A stretch of 64,000 nucleotides of DNA from Oscheius tipulae (Eukaryota; Nematoda; Chromadorea; Rhabditida; Rhabditidae), in contig JASJZH010000004.1 in NCBI GenBank assembly GCA_037178975.1, positions 9,858,001 to 9,922,000 on the forward strand, given 5' to 3'. The translations under genes and the position numbers were made by a program. Below are positions 34,856-44,591 of the stretch, one piece after another (positions within the stretch are counted from its first letter, which is position 1; each line of letters starts with the position of its first letter). The notes below the pieces were generated by a model. That model worked only from the letters and a program-made list of their open reading frames with translations, did no database searches and had not been told where the DNA came from.

Positions 34856-37800
34856 CATTGTAGTCGCTTCAGTACATCTTCCACAGTCTTTTCATACAAC
34901 GGTTTCAGTCTTGGCAAGAACTCCGGTGTGAAATGTCTTCCTTCCTTCGTGTATCCATGGAAATTCTCCCTATTGTAGTACCAGTAGGTATCTCCGTCGA
35001 GGAGGTAGTCCTCGATCGGATTGTACAGACAATTCATACAATTCAGACTGAGCAAGCGGGTTCGGTGATGACTTTGCTGCTTAACCACTTCCTAGAAATA
35101 ACAATTACTCTGGAAGGAAAATGTGAAAACCGTACAGATTGGGGGGTTTTGAGATCGTCCAGACTGTTCCCATGCTGTAAACGTAGCGCCAGCTCATGGC
35201 ATACTGGTGATTCTGCATAGAAGTAAGGCAAGTCGATGATGAAATACTTTGTCAAGCCTCTGTGTTCTCTTTTTCCGCTTTATTTCCATGTAAACTCACG
35301 TGTAGTAGTCTAGGTTTTTCTGAAACTCCAAAAAGGCTCTGTCTGTTGACAAGTTGACGATTGGTTCGAGCATGTAGGTGTCTCTGAATTTCGTGTTTGG
35401 TCTGTCAATGCGTCTTTTCCGATATTGCTTGTTCACAACAACGGCGCTGTTTAACTGTAAGTGTCAAGACGAACCTTTCGTTATGAATGTGCCAGATGAC
35501 GTCTGGACGTATGCGATCAGCCACAATTCGAGTAGCTGCTGTCATTTCAGGATTTTTGTCCGACAAAGGAGGGGCGGCTATAGATCTTGTCACTTCAGGA
35601 AAGGAAAAGGTACCCACAGCTCCGACTGAAGAGTCGAAGTTCCTTGTATCTTCCCTTCAGGACCTCCTTGATCAAAGGAAAGGCTCTGTAGGCTATAGAG
35701 TTTCCAATTACAAGGATTTTTAGAGTTCCGTTCGAGTACTGGAAGTGCTTGACTATTGGAAAGTGGATCGAAAACCGACTGTTTGACATCTAAATGGAGC
35801 CTCGACAGTAAAGTTAGTCCATGCCGAAGTCACATTATCCGGATCACATGGCAGTGGATAAAAGTCCTTTTTTGACTCAAACAGGTTCCATTCAATCGCC
35901 TCCGTGATGTCTGAAATCCAGTTTTCCGTTATATTCGAAATCCAGCCAAAGTCTTAGGCCAGAGTCACAGGATTTGTTGCAAAACTCACTAATGTTTTCT
36001 TCATTTCCCCTCGTGCTCAAGCGATATTGGTTATAGTAGGGTTTCGAGAAGTATATAGCCACAAAACAAAGCACAGAAATCAAAAACCCAGTAGAAGTAC
36101 TGGCCGAGGCCAATGGTTTCTGAAGAAGATTCAATTGGCTTGACTTTATTGTTCGGTCATTCAACTTCACTTTTCCGTTATTGCGAGTTCGCAACGACGG
36201 TGCTGTCTAGCTGTCAAGTCTGTGACTTCGAATAGGAGGCCACGACGACGGCGTCTAAATGTCGAAATTGTGGCTTACCTCCACAATGTAGTGGGCAATA
36301 ACAGTCAGAATCACGATCGCTGAAGCCAGAATAACCGTCCCTGAGGATACAGTAACCCACGATAACCAGATGCTTACCTAGTATATCAAGTTCCCGAATA
36401 CTGTAGTAGTATTTAACGGCCACGATGACTGGCCAATGGAGTAGATACATAGTGTAACTCAGGTCACCTAAGTAGATAAGGACAGAGTTCGAGAGAACGG
36501 ACTTCTTGGAGGGGTACTTGATGATGAGGGCGATAGATAAGCAGCTGACAACTCTAAAAGAGATAGGTACTGTGGAAAGTGATAACGATTGAGTACATCC
36601 TCATGTAGCTTACTTGCAAGATTGATTATTCGTCCCAGAGGTAAAAGATGAACATTTGTGAAGAAAACAGGACTCAATCCAACAAGCTTTTGCTGTCAAA
36701 ACAATATCGGGCGCCGCCACCGCTTCAACGCCGAGACCATACGCTCTGGTCCAGCGAGCTAACTTGCCAATCTGGCACCATTATTTTAAAACATGATTTT
36801 TTTTATCATCCAAAACTACGCAAACAAGATTTTTTGTTGACCCACCTCATTAATTTATAGGATCCTGTAAGATTCAAAAATACAGTCAGGATCAAACCAA
36901 GTAAGAGTATCTCTTTGAAAATATCGGCTATTGAACCAGATGTTTCTGGTTTCTCGACTAGCGCATCTGATAATGGAAGATGGTGAAAGCGACCAATAGT
37001 CTACCTGTCTCGAGCTCCTCTAGTAATTTTTGCTTCTCTGCCGTTTTCTGATCATTCGGCTTTATTTTCCTCTTGAAGCAGAGAACTCCCAGAAGGAATT
37101 GCCAGATTCTGCTAGGCAGCAAGTCATAGGCTACTTTTGAGTCAGTAAGCAGTTGGAAACCGATTGACAGAACAATGAGAAGAATGATAGACGAGCTTCT
37201 GAAACCCGAAAAAAAATACCTGAAGTCAAATTGACACACCTCCATCGATCAGTCAACCAATTCAAGGTTCCTATAAGAAATGGTGCCAATACATAGAATT
37301 GCATTTCGACACCGAGCGACCAGCAATGGACGAGAAAACGGTATTCTGTGATCTGAAGAATGGGATTGTTCTGGAAAGGGGACAATACAACTTGGTCCCA
37401 ATAGCCTTTAATCTCGAAGAAAGGCTGGAGGTTAGAAGTGAAAGAAACTGCCCATTTGAGGTCGACCAACAGTTGGTCCTTGTCTATTGGGAGGAGGATG
37501 AACGCACAGCCTGCATTCTCTCTTATTCTAAAGCGTAACCCGTCTGTCCGTCGGACGGTGGTCGTGGGCACAACGCGGCGCATACCATGAATAGCTCAGC
37601 AGGTTGCGCGGTGGACTATGAAACTGAGCATCATGGGTTCGATCCCACTGTTGGTTTTCGAATTTCTAATTTTAAGAGGACGGGGAAGGCTGGTTAAATA
37701 TTATAGTATCCATCCGATAAGCCCACACGCTTACTGTCTGTGTTGAGTATAGATTTGTGTCGCCCACCTATGAATACAGACAAAATAGTCACATAGTAGA

Positions 37801-38069
37801 CCGGGACGATCCTTTTGAAGCGCCGAACATAGAACACTGTCACTACTTTCGCTCCAAAGCCCTCCTTTGAGAGAATCATCGCCATAAGAAATCCGGAAAG
37901 CACGAAAAAACTGAACGAACAGTTTCTATTGGAAATTGGAAAAAAGTATAAAGTACATGTCGACTCCGACAAAGCCCAGTGGAAAACGGTGTGGCTGGAG
38001 ATGAAAGAGAAGGACGAGACTGATGGCAATGCCTCGAATTGCTTGAAGATCGTCTCGTTTGGTAGTCAT
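34855..38069 (-). CDS. Membrane O-acyltransferase (acyltransferase-3/OAC family) with SGNH-like C-terminus
   Basis: Fifteen exons join in phase to 2097 nt (698 aa): 38069-37957, 37910-37735, 37510-37240, 37198-37005, 36957-36884, 36692-36614, 36551-36378, 36340-36279, 36119-35990, 35910-35788, 35752-35618, 35577-35475, 35401-35300, 35259-35136, 35091-34855. The N-terminus has the family opening (DDLQAIRGIAISLVLLFHL, then GFVGVDIFFVLSGFLM). Later come VHCWSLGVEMQFYVLAPFLI and LGDLSYTMYLLHWPVIVAV, all acyltransferase-3 hallmarks among about ten membrane spans. The C-terminal half is SGNH-like: NGTLKILVIGNSIAYRAFP is its block I, and the last exon has DGDTYWYYNRENFHG before the terminal helix. 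Such proteins move acyl groups onto extracellular or lumenal acceptors; C. elegans has dozens (oac genes), substrates mostly unknown. A TTTCAG seven bases before the ATG suggests trans-splicing. Seven introns are 35-47 nt; the one at 36552-36613 uses TTTTAGAG. Confidence 0.85.
35433..35461 (+). repeat. Copy of a small dispersed intronic element
   Basis: CACAACAACGGCGCTGTTT then AACTGTAAG, inside the intron between acyltransferase exons 10 and 11. Confidence 0.55.
36189..36274 (+). repeat. Two tandem copies of the small dispersed intronic element
   Basis: Copy one is CGCAACGACGGTGCTGTCT with AGCTGTCAAGTCTGTGACTT; copy two (36239-36274) starts GCCACGACGACGGCGTCTAA and ends GTCGAAATTGTGGC, so its ends (GCCAC/GTGGC) are complementary. 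The second copy abuts the exon 8 donor of the acyltransferase gene, and its GC forms part of GTAAGC. Confidence 0.65.
37586..37662 (+). tRNA. Degenerate tRNA-like sequence inside an acyltransferase intron
   Basis: TAGCTCAGCAGG matches an internal A box and GGGTTCGATCCCAC a B box, 40 bases apart, with a seven-base anticodon-like loop CTATGAA between. The order resembles elongator tRNA-Met or tRNA-His, but the anticodon stem does not pair, the T loop is one base short and the acceptor stem has two or more mismatches. It is most likely a tRNA pseudogene or the head of a tRNA-derived SINE, antisense to the host gene. Confidence 0.35.
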
Positions 38070-38076
38070 AGCTGTT

Positions 38077-38079
38077 CTG
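38077..38079 (-). promoter_or_regulatory. Candidate spliced-leader acceptor for the acyltransferase
   Basis: CTGTTTCAG on the minus strand ends seven bases before the start codon, with no upstream exon that would splice to it. Confidence 0.5.
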
Positions 38080-38084
38080 AAACA

Positions 38085-39465
38085 GGTAGTGGCTCTTTTT
38101 ATCGCACAGGTAATAGTATCCGACAAAAAAGAATGGAGTGAGATATGACATGAGAAGAGAGTGCACGACGAAGAAGAATGGTGCACCATCAAATCTGAAC
38201 TCGTTCCAAACAAGACAATGCAATAGATGAATGACTCTGAAATAGCCTATTCGAGTTTTGCAACTCCATGCAAGAAAAGAAAGAACGACCGATCCAGGAA
38301 AAGTGTTTGATCAAGATCAGTGGCAAACCTATAGCTGAGATTTAATCTAGATCGTTCCGATTTTTTGACGAAAAAGCTTCGAGATGGAACATCAGCAGAT
38401 CGAAAAAGCGTGTGGACCGCATCAATAGCTAAAGAACAGATTTGTATGGCTAGTCACATCCCTTCAATACAAATGCCTCCACCAAAAGGATACCGATCGT
38501 TATTGACTCACGCAATAGAGAAACACAGTCAATCCATTTCATGCGCAACGCTGAGATTGTAAAATTAGGACATTTAGATGATACAATTCAAAATGCAGAG
38601 ATCGTGTTTTGAGGGGGAGAGAGAGGAGTATCATGGGCCAGGAAAAGTTTACGGCGTGAGCTTTCTGATCTGTTCTAGAGACCAATAGCACTTCCGAGAT
38701 TGGGATCTTCCCCGGGCCGAAGACTCGAAACAGAAGGAAATTTGATTCGAACAAATTGATTCGGACAAATGGGTGTTCAGAGACCGAGAACTTTTGTAGC
38801 AAACGTACTGGTAACAGAATCGCTTCTGTATTCTATCGAAAAGTTTCAACGTTGCGAGGTATTCTGAAAGGAGTCCAACAGAGACCGTTAGAGCTCGGTT
38901 GATTGAGGGTTCAGATCTGGGTTACTCGGGTCTACCCTAGATCTTAGTCTTGGTGTAAAGAGGTAGACTACTGAGTGTTTGAGCAAAAGAGCAACGAAAG
39001 ACTCCGTGAGAAAGCGAGCTGGCAGTCAGTTTTGACAAGTTTTGGCAAAGCTTAGTTAGAAACGATTCAGATGGCTGACACGTCTTGATAAGTCAAAAGC
39101 GCTGTGTAGATCTGCAAAGTGCAGATGTCTGAAAGTAGTGCAAGCTACCAAGAAAGTTTTGACTGATGCAGGAGGAAACATCGCTTCAGCAGACCATGGT
39201 TGCAAAGCAGGCATCACGTACGGGTGCTGATAAAAACAGAGTGAGTCTAACATGTACACTGGTACAACGCACTGAAAATGGTGCAATGTGAACCGTCGAA
39301 GCGATAAGAAGGCAAAAAAGAGTTGACACTACATATTTTGATCTCTTTTAGGAATGTACAGAACATGTCACTATCTCTCTGTAGCTCGGTCTCTTGATTT
39401 CTCTGTCTCTCCTCTTCTTCGGTGTTTTGATGATGCTTTGAACGTGACACTTCGTAGTTTTGCAC
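38085..39465. other. Intergenic region upstream of the acyltransferase
   Basis: Neither strand shows splice-bounded coding sequence. A pyrimidine-rich (TCTCTGTC-type) stretch near 39370-39420 adjoins the 3' end of the seven-pass gene. Confidence 0.5.
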
Positions 39466-39468
39466 TTT

Positions 39469-39474
39469 TTTATT
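39469..39474 (-). terminator. Polyadenylation signal overlapping a stop codon (seven-pass gene)
   Basis: The minus strand reads GGGTAATAAA: the last two bases of the TAA stop are the first two of AATAAA. The 3' UTR is therefore minimal. Confidence 0.75.
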
Positions 39475-41008
39475 ACCCAAGAGAAACAGAAGTTTGCCTC
39501 GGAGTTGCCCACTGCCTCGAGTCCTGCTCCTTCTTCAGGACCTTCTTCACAACAGTAGGCCATCTCAGACTCTTGTGACCGGCCAAAATCAGCAGACTGC
39601 AGAGTATGGGCTGGACAGCAAAGCAAAAGGTGATTAGCTCCGAGACAACCATTCGACTTTGGGAGCTTTTGATCAGGAACGATGAGACCAAGATGATGCA
39701 TGGGAAGACGCCATAGAAGCTTCCGAACATTACTTGCATCTCCAGATACAATAGTTCCCTGGATTTTTCCTCAAAAGTACAGGTGAAGAGGACACGTTCC
39801 ATCTGAACAGTTCAAGAATCGAAGAGCACTGAGAGCGGAGTACCTTTCGGTGAATCCAGTAGGAAAACAGCATGTAGAGCAAAATAACCATGCTGAAGAC
39901 ACTGATTACGGGGATGAAGAGATTGTCAGAGATGTCGATTGTCATGAAGGGAGGGAGATCCGGATTGGCGGTTTCAGATTCAATCAGTTTGCCGAAGTGG
40001 TCACCTGGAAAAGAGTATGAGACAGAGAAATCGTTTACTCACTGAATGCTCCAGCTACGATTCCAGTAATTGGAACATTGAGAACACAGAGCAGTAGCTT
40101 TTTAATGGGGCTGAAATTCCTTGATCTTTCCTTGAGCTGCTCCTGGGTAAACAGGTGAGCAATATTGATCATTACAATCTGAAAAGCCCTTCAGTTTTTG
40201 GAAAACACAGCTCACCGTGGTGAAAGTGTAGATAAAAGTTATGTAGTAGATGTAGGTGAAGATTCTGATTATTGCATACTTTTGTAGGATAGAGTGAGAC
40301 AAGATGGCGAACTCCTCGTTGACTAGGATGATATGTGGATGGAGGGCCGTGATGGGCATGAAGAGAAAGTAGACCAGGAGCATTTCCAGTAGCAGGAAAG
40401 TTTGAACTGTCCAGAGCTGGAGTCGGTTGGATAAGGAATGGAGGGTGTAGATCATAACTAGGAGACCTGGAAGGAGAATCATTGGCTACTATCATAACAG
40501 CTCTTCAAGTCTCTTTGGGCCCACTCGGAGGGGGGCCAAAAGAAAACCGTTGAAAAAAGTCAGCTTGTTTAGAAGCTAGTTTCTAACCCTGGCGGAGCGA
40601 CACAATACCTTTTTAATCTTAAACTGTTTGACTCTTCCAGTTCTACTGGCCGAAATCTGTCAAGGCTATTTGGCATGTGTCGCCTTGTGCCACAGATACG
40701 ATGTCTGAGAGAGCGCTTCAGAAAATACAGTATTACCTCCTTGGGTAGAAAGTATGCTACTTCTTTGTTCCGAAAATGACTCAATTCCTATGGTTCACGT
40801 CACGTAATCCAATTCGATGATGTTGCATTTTGACAAATCACAAACGTCTCTATCTTTATTCCCTCCTTTTCCTACCTATCAGGACAATCACGTAGAGCAT
40901 GATAGTCGTTCCACTCGGTTCCTCAGTATACGACGACAGTTGACTATAGACTTCCTTCGACAGCTTGTCCATTGTAGCCTGAGCCACAGCAACTTTGTAC
41001 AAGGACAT
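39473..41008 (-). CDS. Seven-pass membrane protein, serpentine chemoreceptor type
   Basis: Five exons join in phase to 1011 nt (336 aa): 41008-40876, 40466-40216, 40178-40043, 40004-39844, 39802-39473. Seven hydrophobic spans are visible in order: TIMLYVIVLIGLLVMIYTL across the first junction, TFLLLEMLLVYFLFMPITA, IIRIFTYIYYITFIYTF, LLLCVLNVPITGIVAGAF, FIPVISVFSMVILLYMLF, FGSFYGVFPCIILVSSFLI and ITFCFAVQPILCSLLILAG. An extracellular N-terminus, a conserved PxxP-like motif region in TM7 (FAVQPILCSLLIL) and a Lys-rich tail (VVKKVLKKEQ) fit the nematode Str/Srh/Sri-type receptors, which detect chemicals on sensory cilia. The subfamily was not determined. An acceptor (TTTGCAG) immediately precedes the ATG, which points to trans-splicing or a missed non-coding 5' exon. 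It shares strand but no obvious operon spacing with the acyltransferase downstream. Confidence 0.75.
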
Positions 41009-41029
41009 CTGCAAACATGAGGCTGATTA

Positions 41030-42180
41030 TAGGAAAAAGTAGCCCAATAGACTAATTTCCAAGAAGTGAGGGTGTAAATAAGGCTAAATGAACAGCCATG
41101 GTGTCCTCTGGGTAAACCTTTGATCTTGGAGTACGGGACAACCCCCCGATTTGTGAGCTTTTTCGAAACGGGTAGGTGTAAATAGTTGATATTGGTTATA
41201 GCTAGCTAACGAGGTGTAAACAGGGTTTCAATAGCCTGGTATATTTAGTTTTTGCAGCAATAGATGACGAGTATTTAAAACATACTTTTTAACCCTCGAT
41301 TGCAGAAGGATGTAGACCGGAAGAGAACATACTAGAAGTACATCCTCCTGGTTATGTACCAGTCCGACAAAGAAAGAGGGTTTCCAATCTTGACAGGCAC
41401 TAATTTTTGGCTCGATAGGGGCGATATTTGAACTGTTAACTGAAAAAGAGTGTACATCCCCGAATACTGGCTATCTATGGTCAGCCGAAGATTTTAGATG
41501 GTTTGAGTGAAAAGTATAGGTCTGACGGCATTGCGGGCGTATGAGTTATGTCGAGAGTGAAAAGAAGAACGGATTAGCGGGTTAAGAACTTCCGAACCCC
41601 TATTATTCCGTCAGAATAGATGGAATGTATGGAGAGCACAGTGTACAATAAGCGCGACTGAGCGAATGATTGGTCTATGTAGTAGGACACTGGACCTGCT
41701 CAGGTTAAATACTGACATAATATCATGCTTCGTACTAGAAAATATCCCAGGGAAGCCAAGAACATACAGGCTGATTTACAAAGACAGAAAATGTCGGACT
41801 AATTTCGAAGGGACACAACTCCAGTTACAACCGGGACTGGAACTAAAAATGACTTAAACATTCAAGCCTACAATGGCTACTTGTTACATGTTACGTTATC
41901 GAAAATTTGACAAACATTAATTAGGATTCACATTGCTACTTTCTCCTGCTTTGATTGCTACCGCAGAAGCCTGCAGACAGGTAAACAGGAAATCTTTCGG
42001 TAGATATTGCAAGATTGGTAAGAGTAGAGGATAACATAGACCAGTTACTGGAAAAGGGTTAAGGAACTGTTCAGTCTAATACTTTTCGGCCACAAATAAG
42101 TGCTGGGCCTCTCTAAAACACGTACAACTGGGCTGAATCGCTCAATCTGTTTTCGAGACTGATGTCTGTCGATCATCATG
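41030..42180. other. Intergenic region, nothing recognised
   Basis: No domain, splice-bounded frame or notable repeat was found; short ORFs such as 41666-41857 have no coding-like flanks. Confidence 0.5.
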
Positions 42181-42188
42181 ATCGAAAC

Positions 42189-42320
42189 ATGGACGCAAGC
42201 GGTTCACACTGTGTCCTTTTATCCATCTTCATCTGCGTTGGCGCAAATTGTCAGATTGAACTGACGAAGAAGCTTGTGATCACATGTTTAGAACACACGA
42301 TAACATGCAATTGGTGCTAA
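42189..42320 (+). CDS. Possible small secreted ORF
   Basis: An ATG-led frame of 43 codons starts with a signal-peptide-like segment (HCVLLSIFICVGANCQ) and ends CLEHTITCNWC. It could be a first exon or a tiny cysteine-containing secreted protein. No support beyond the hydrophobic start. Confidence 0.2.
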   Translation: MDASGSHCVLLSIFICVGANCQIELTKKLVITCLEHTITCNWC

Positions 42321-42914
42321 GCTGGGGAGACAGGATTCACCAAGACCAGATTGCTATATTGAAATGGGTTCTTTGTGTAGAAAACCGAGCACATGGCATT
42401 GGAAAACAGCAGACAAATATGTGCTCTCCATAATTGCGGCTATTGATAGAGGATCATTGAACAAAATCCAGGTTAGCCGACTAGGTTTGGAGGAAATCTT
42501 CCTCTTTTTGGATGAAAGACCTTTTTACTCAGTCATTCAGTTAAGAGAGCTATCGGGAGCGGGATAAAAGTCATTTTAGCGGTATAATTATACGTCTGCG
42601 GCTTCTCGAGTAAGGATCTGTTCCATTTTGCCCCGCTCTGGAGTTAGGAACTATTTCTGGAAGATGCCGTGCTTATATTGTGAGCCTGAAGGTAAGATCC
42701 ATGGTAAGGTTTTGAAACCTATCGATAAGCTAGGTGTTTCAAAGTGACCTGTTTTTTTGAATTCACATTAAACAGCTGGTTCGATTAAGGTTGAAAGACC
42801 GCTGGCAATAAGTAGTTCCTAATTCTAGACTTTACAAAGTATTAAGATGGTATCACATCACCTAATTTTCCTACTATTAAAATCCAACTTCTTGCCTATC
42901 TGTATCAAAGATCA

Positions 42915-43436
42915 ATGAAGACCCTAGCTCTTCTCACCATCATTGTCCTCTTTATGTGTCTCTATTTCTCTATTTACAAAGACTACAAAATTCTCGTAAG
43001 TGGTTCCACAAGCCATTGAAAAGAATTTAGGGACTGCTCATTCTTCACCTCATTGTTCTGGTTTCCACACTCTTTTTGGCAGTAGTTTTCCAGAGCTCCT
43101 GCCTTGTTTTGCCATTCTTAATTTTGACTATTTTGTATATGCTCTGCCAAGTTTTGACCACCATAATTTGCTTGGTTTTCGCCGTGACTCCTTACTGCAG
43201 CTACATGAACCAGGTTCTCGATGAAGTTTAAGTAACACTGGAAAGAGAGACCTCGCTAGTAAGTTTTTTTCCTCCTTGATCAACAAGATTTTAGAACTCC
43301 GACTCTCGGCTTCATCAGCTTTTGTCTCATCGGCATTCACTACTTGTTCGCTCTGATCACATGGCGCTCCTTCAGCTATTACAGAGATCACAAGAAGTTT
43401 CTGAAGGCTACTGAATGCAGATTGGATGCTGTTTGA
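42915..43436 (+). pseudogene. Small multi-pass membrane protein, frame apparently broken
   Basis: Exon 42915-42995 encodes MKTLALLTIIVLFMCLYFSI and has a good donor (GTAAGT). Exon from 43094 (acceptor TTTTCCAG) encodes two adjacent spans (LPFLILTILYMLCQVLTTII) and meets TAA at 43229-43231 after MNQVLDEV. A third exon-like stretch, 43295-43436, has another span (LGFISFCLIGIHYLFALITW) and a basic tail (YYRDHKKFLKATE), but needs an incoming phase that exon 2 cannot supply without crossing a stop. Either this is a 72-residue protein followed by unrelated sequence, or a larger three- or four-pass nematode membrane protein that has decayed. Confidence 0.35.
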
Positions 43437-44159
43437 GCGCCAAGGGAGGAGATGCCATAAAGATTTCTGTTTCACTAATATTTGAAAAAAAATGTGATAA
43501 GATCCTAAAGAGACACTCAGAAACGAGCAGTGTTCCTACGACTCTAGAACTCTGCGAGAGCCTGACCGAAAGCTCGCCCCAAGCTCTCTCTCCCGTACAG
43601 GATCGGCGCGCTCCAAACCGGCGTCCCAAATTCGAGCTCGAACCTGGTAGGGAAAATCGCACAATGTCGGTTCGGGATGCTTGGTACGGGGGAAGATCCA
43701 ATGAGCTGTAAGTATTGGTACAAATTGTCACGCTTTGACATTGTAGACTTCCTGGCTCACATGCTTTCTTTTGTGAAAACAAGTGTGGCTAATGCCCCGT
43801 TTGGGTTCGTTACAGGTAGAATGCTGTTCCAGTCGAGCTACCCTGACAGGAATAACGTTCTCCTCGAGACGCATCTCTCAAACTGACTTGACTTGCAAAA
43901 AGTAATTTCTGTCACAAAGTAACTGTGACAAATTGGCAAAGACAGACAGACACACACAGACTTTTGGGCATTAATTTAGAACTAGATTCTATTTCAGAGA
44001 TTCAAATCCGCACGGAAAGGCAATGAAACTATAGGCTCATAAAAACCCATTCCAATTAAATTTATATCGAATTGTCATGCAATTGTCGCTTGGAATGTGG
44101 ACAGCTATTTCAAAACTTTATAAGGCTCAAGTTCCTCCGTATTGTACAGAGAGCCAGCA

Positions 44160-44591
44160 ATGTTCATTCGTCTCCTTCTGCTCCTAGCTGTCCTTATCTG
44201 CGTTCTGTCCGTTTCCTTTTTCAGGATCCTCCATGTTCTGAATGAGTTTAACCAACAGAAGTTCAGCAAGTTCTACGATTCCGTAAGTACTTTCGTATTT
44301 CAATTTGAGGCTATGATAAAGAAAATTTTTTTTTTTGGGTGGAAAAAAAATCCCTTCCGTTCTTCTACTGATCAGTCAAGGTGGAACCACTATCAGCGTC
44401 AGGAAAAGACGTATCTGCTGCTGTTCAGAGCGCATACAACAAGAACGGCGTTTTTATAGACGTTCGTCATTATTTCCACCCACAAAAATTCGCAAATTGC
44501 ATCCACGTTTGTGAGCGGATGTTCTGCGACCAACTATACCCTGGGCAACACTGACAATGCGGTGCTCAATGTGAAATTTGAGGTCATATAC
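44160..44591 (+). CDS. Possible signal-anchored protein, exon structure incomplete
   Basis: An acceptor (GTACAG, ending 44149) lies 10 bases before an ATG opening MFIRLLLLLAVLICVLSVSF, a signal anchor. The exon ends at 44282 with a clean donor (TCC|GTAAGT). Further coding-like pieces follow in more than one frame: VEPLSASGKDVSAAVQSAY (about 44380-44440) and, after TTTTTATAG at 44459, CSATNYTLGNTDNAVLNVKF up to a GTCATA donor. I could not find one phase-consistent chain, so only the first exon is well supported. The type II anchor followed by a lumenal region resembles glycosyltransferase-like proteins, without a motif to prove it. Confidence 0.35.

Noticed and set aside
37199-37219. 21-base GT-AG block within the acyltransferase gene (GTATTTTTTTTCGGGTTTCAG)
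   Set aside because: The upstream donor GTGTGT gives a 41-nt intron with correct phase, so the tiny one is not needed.
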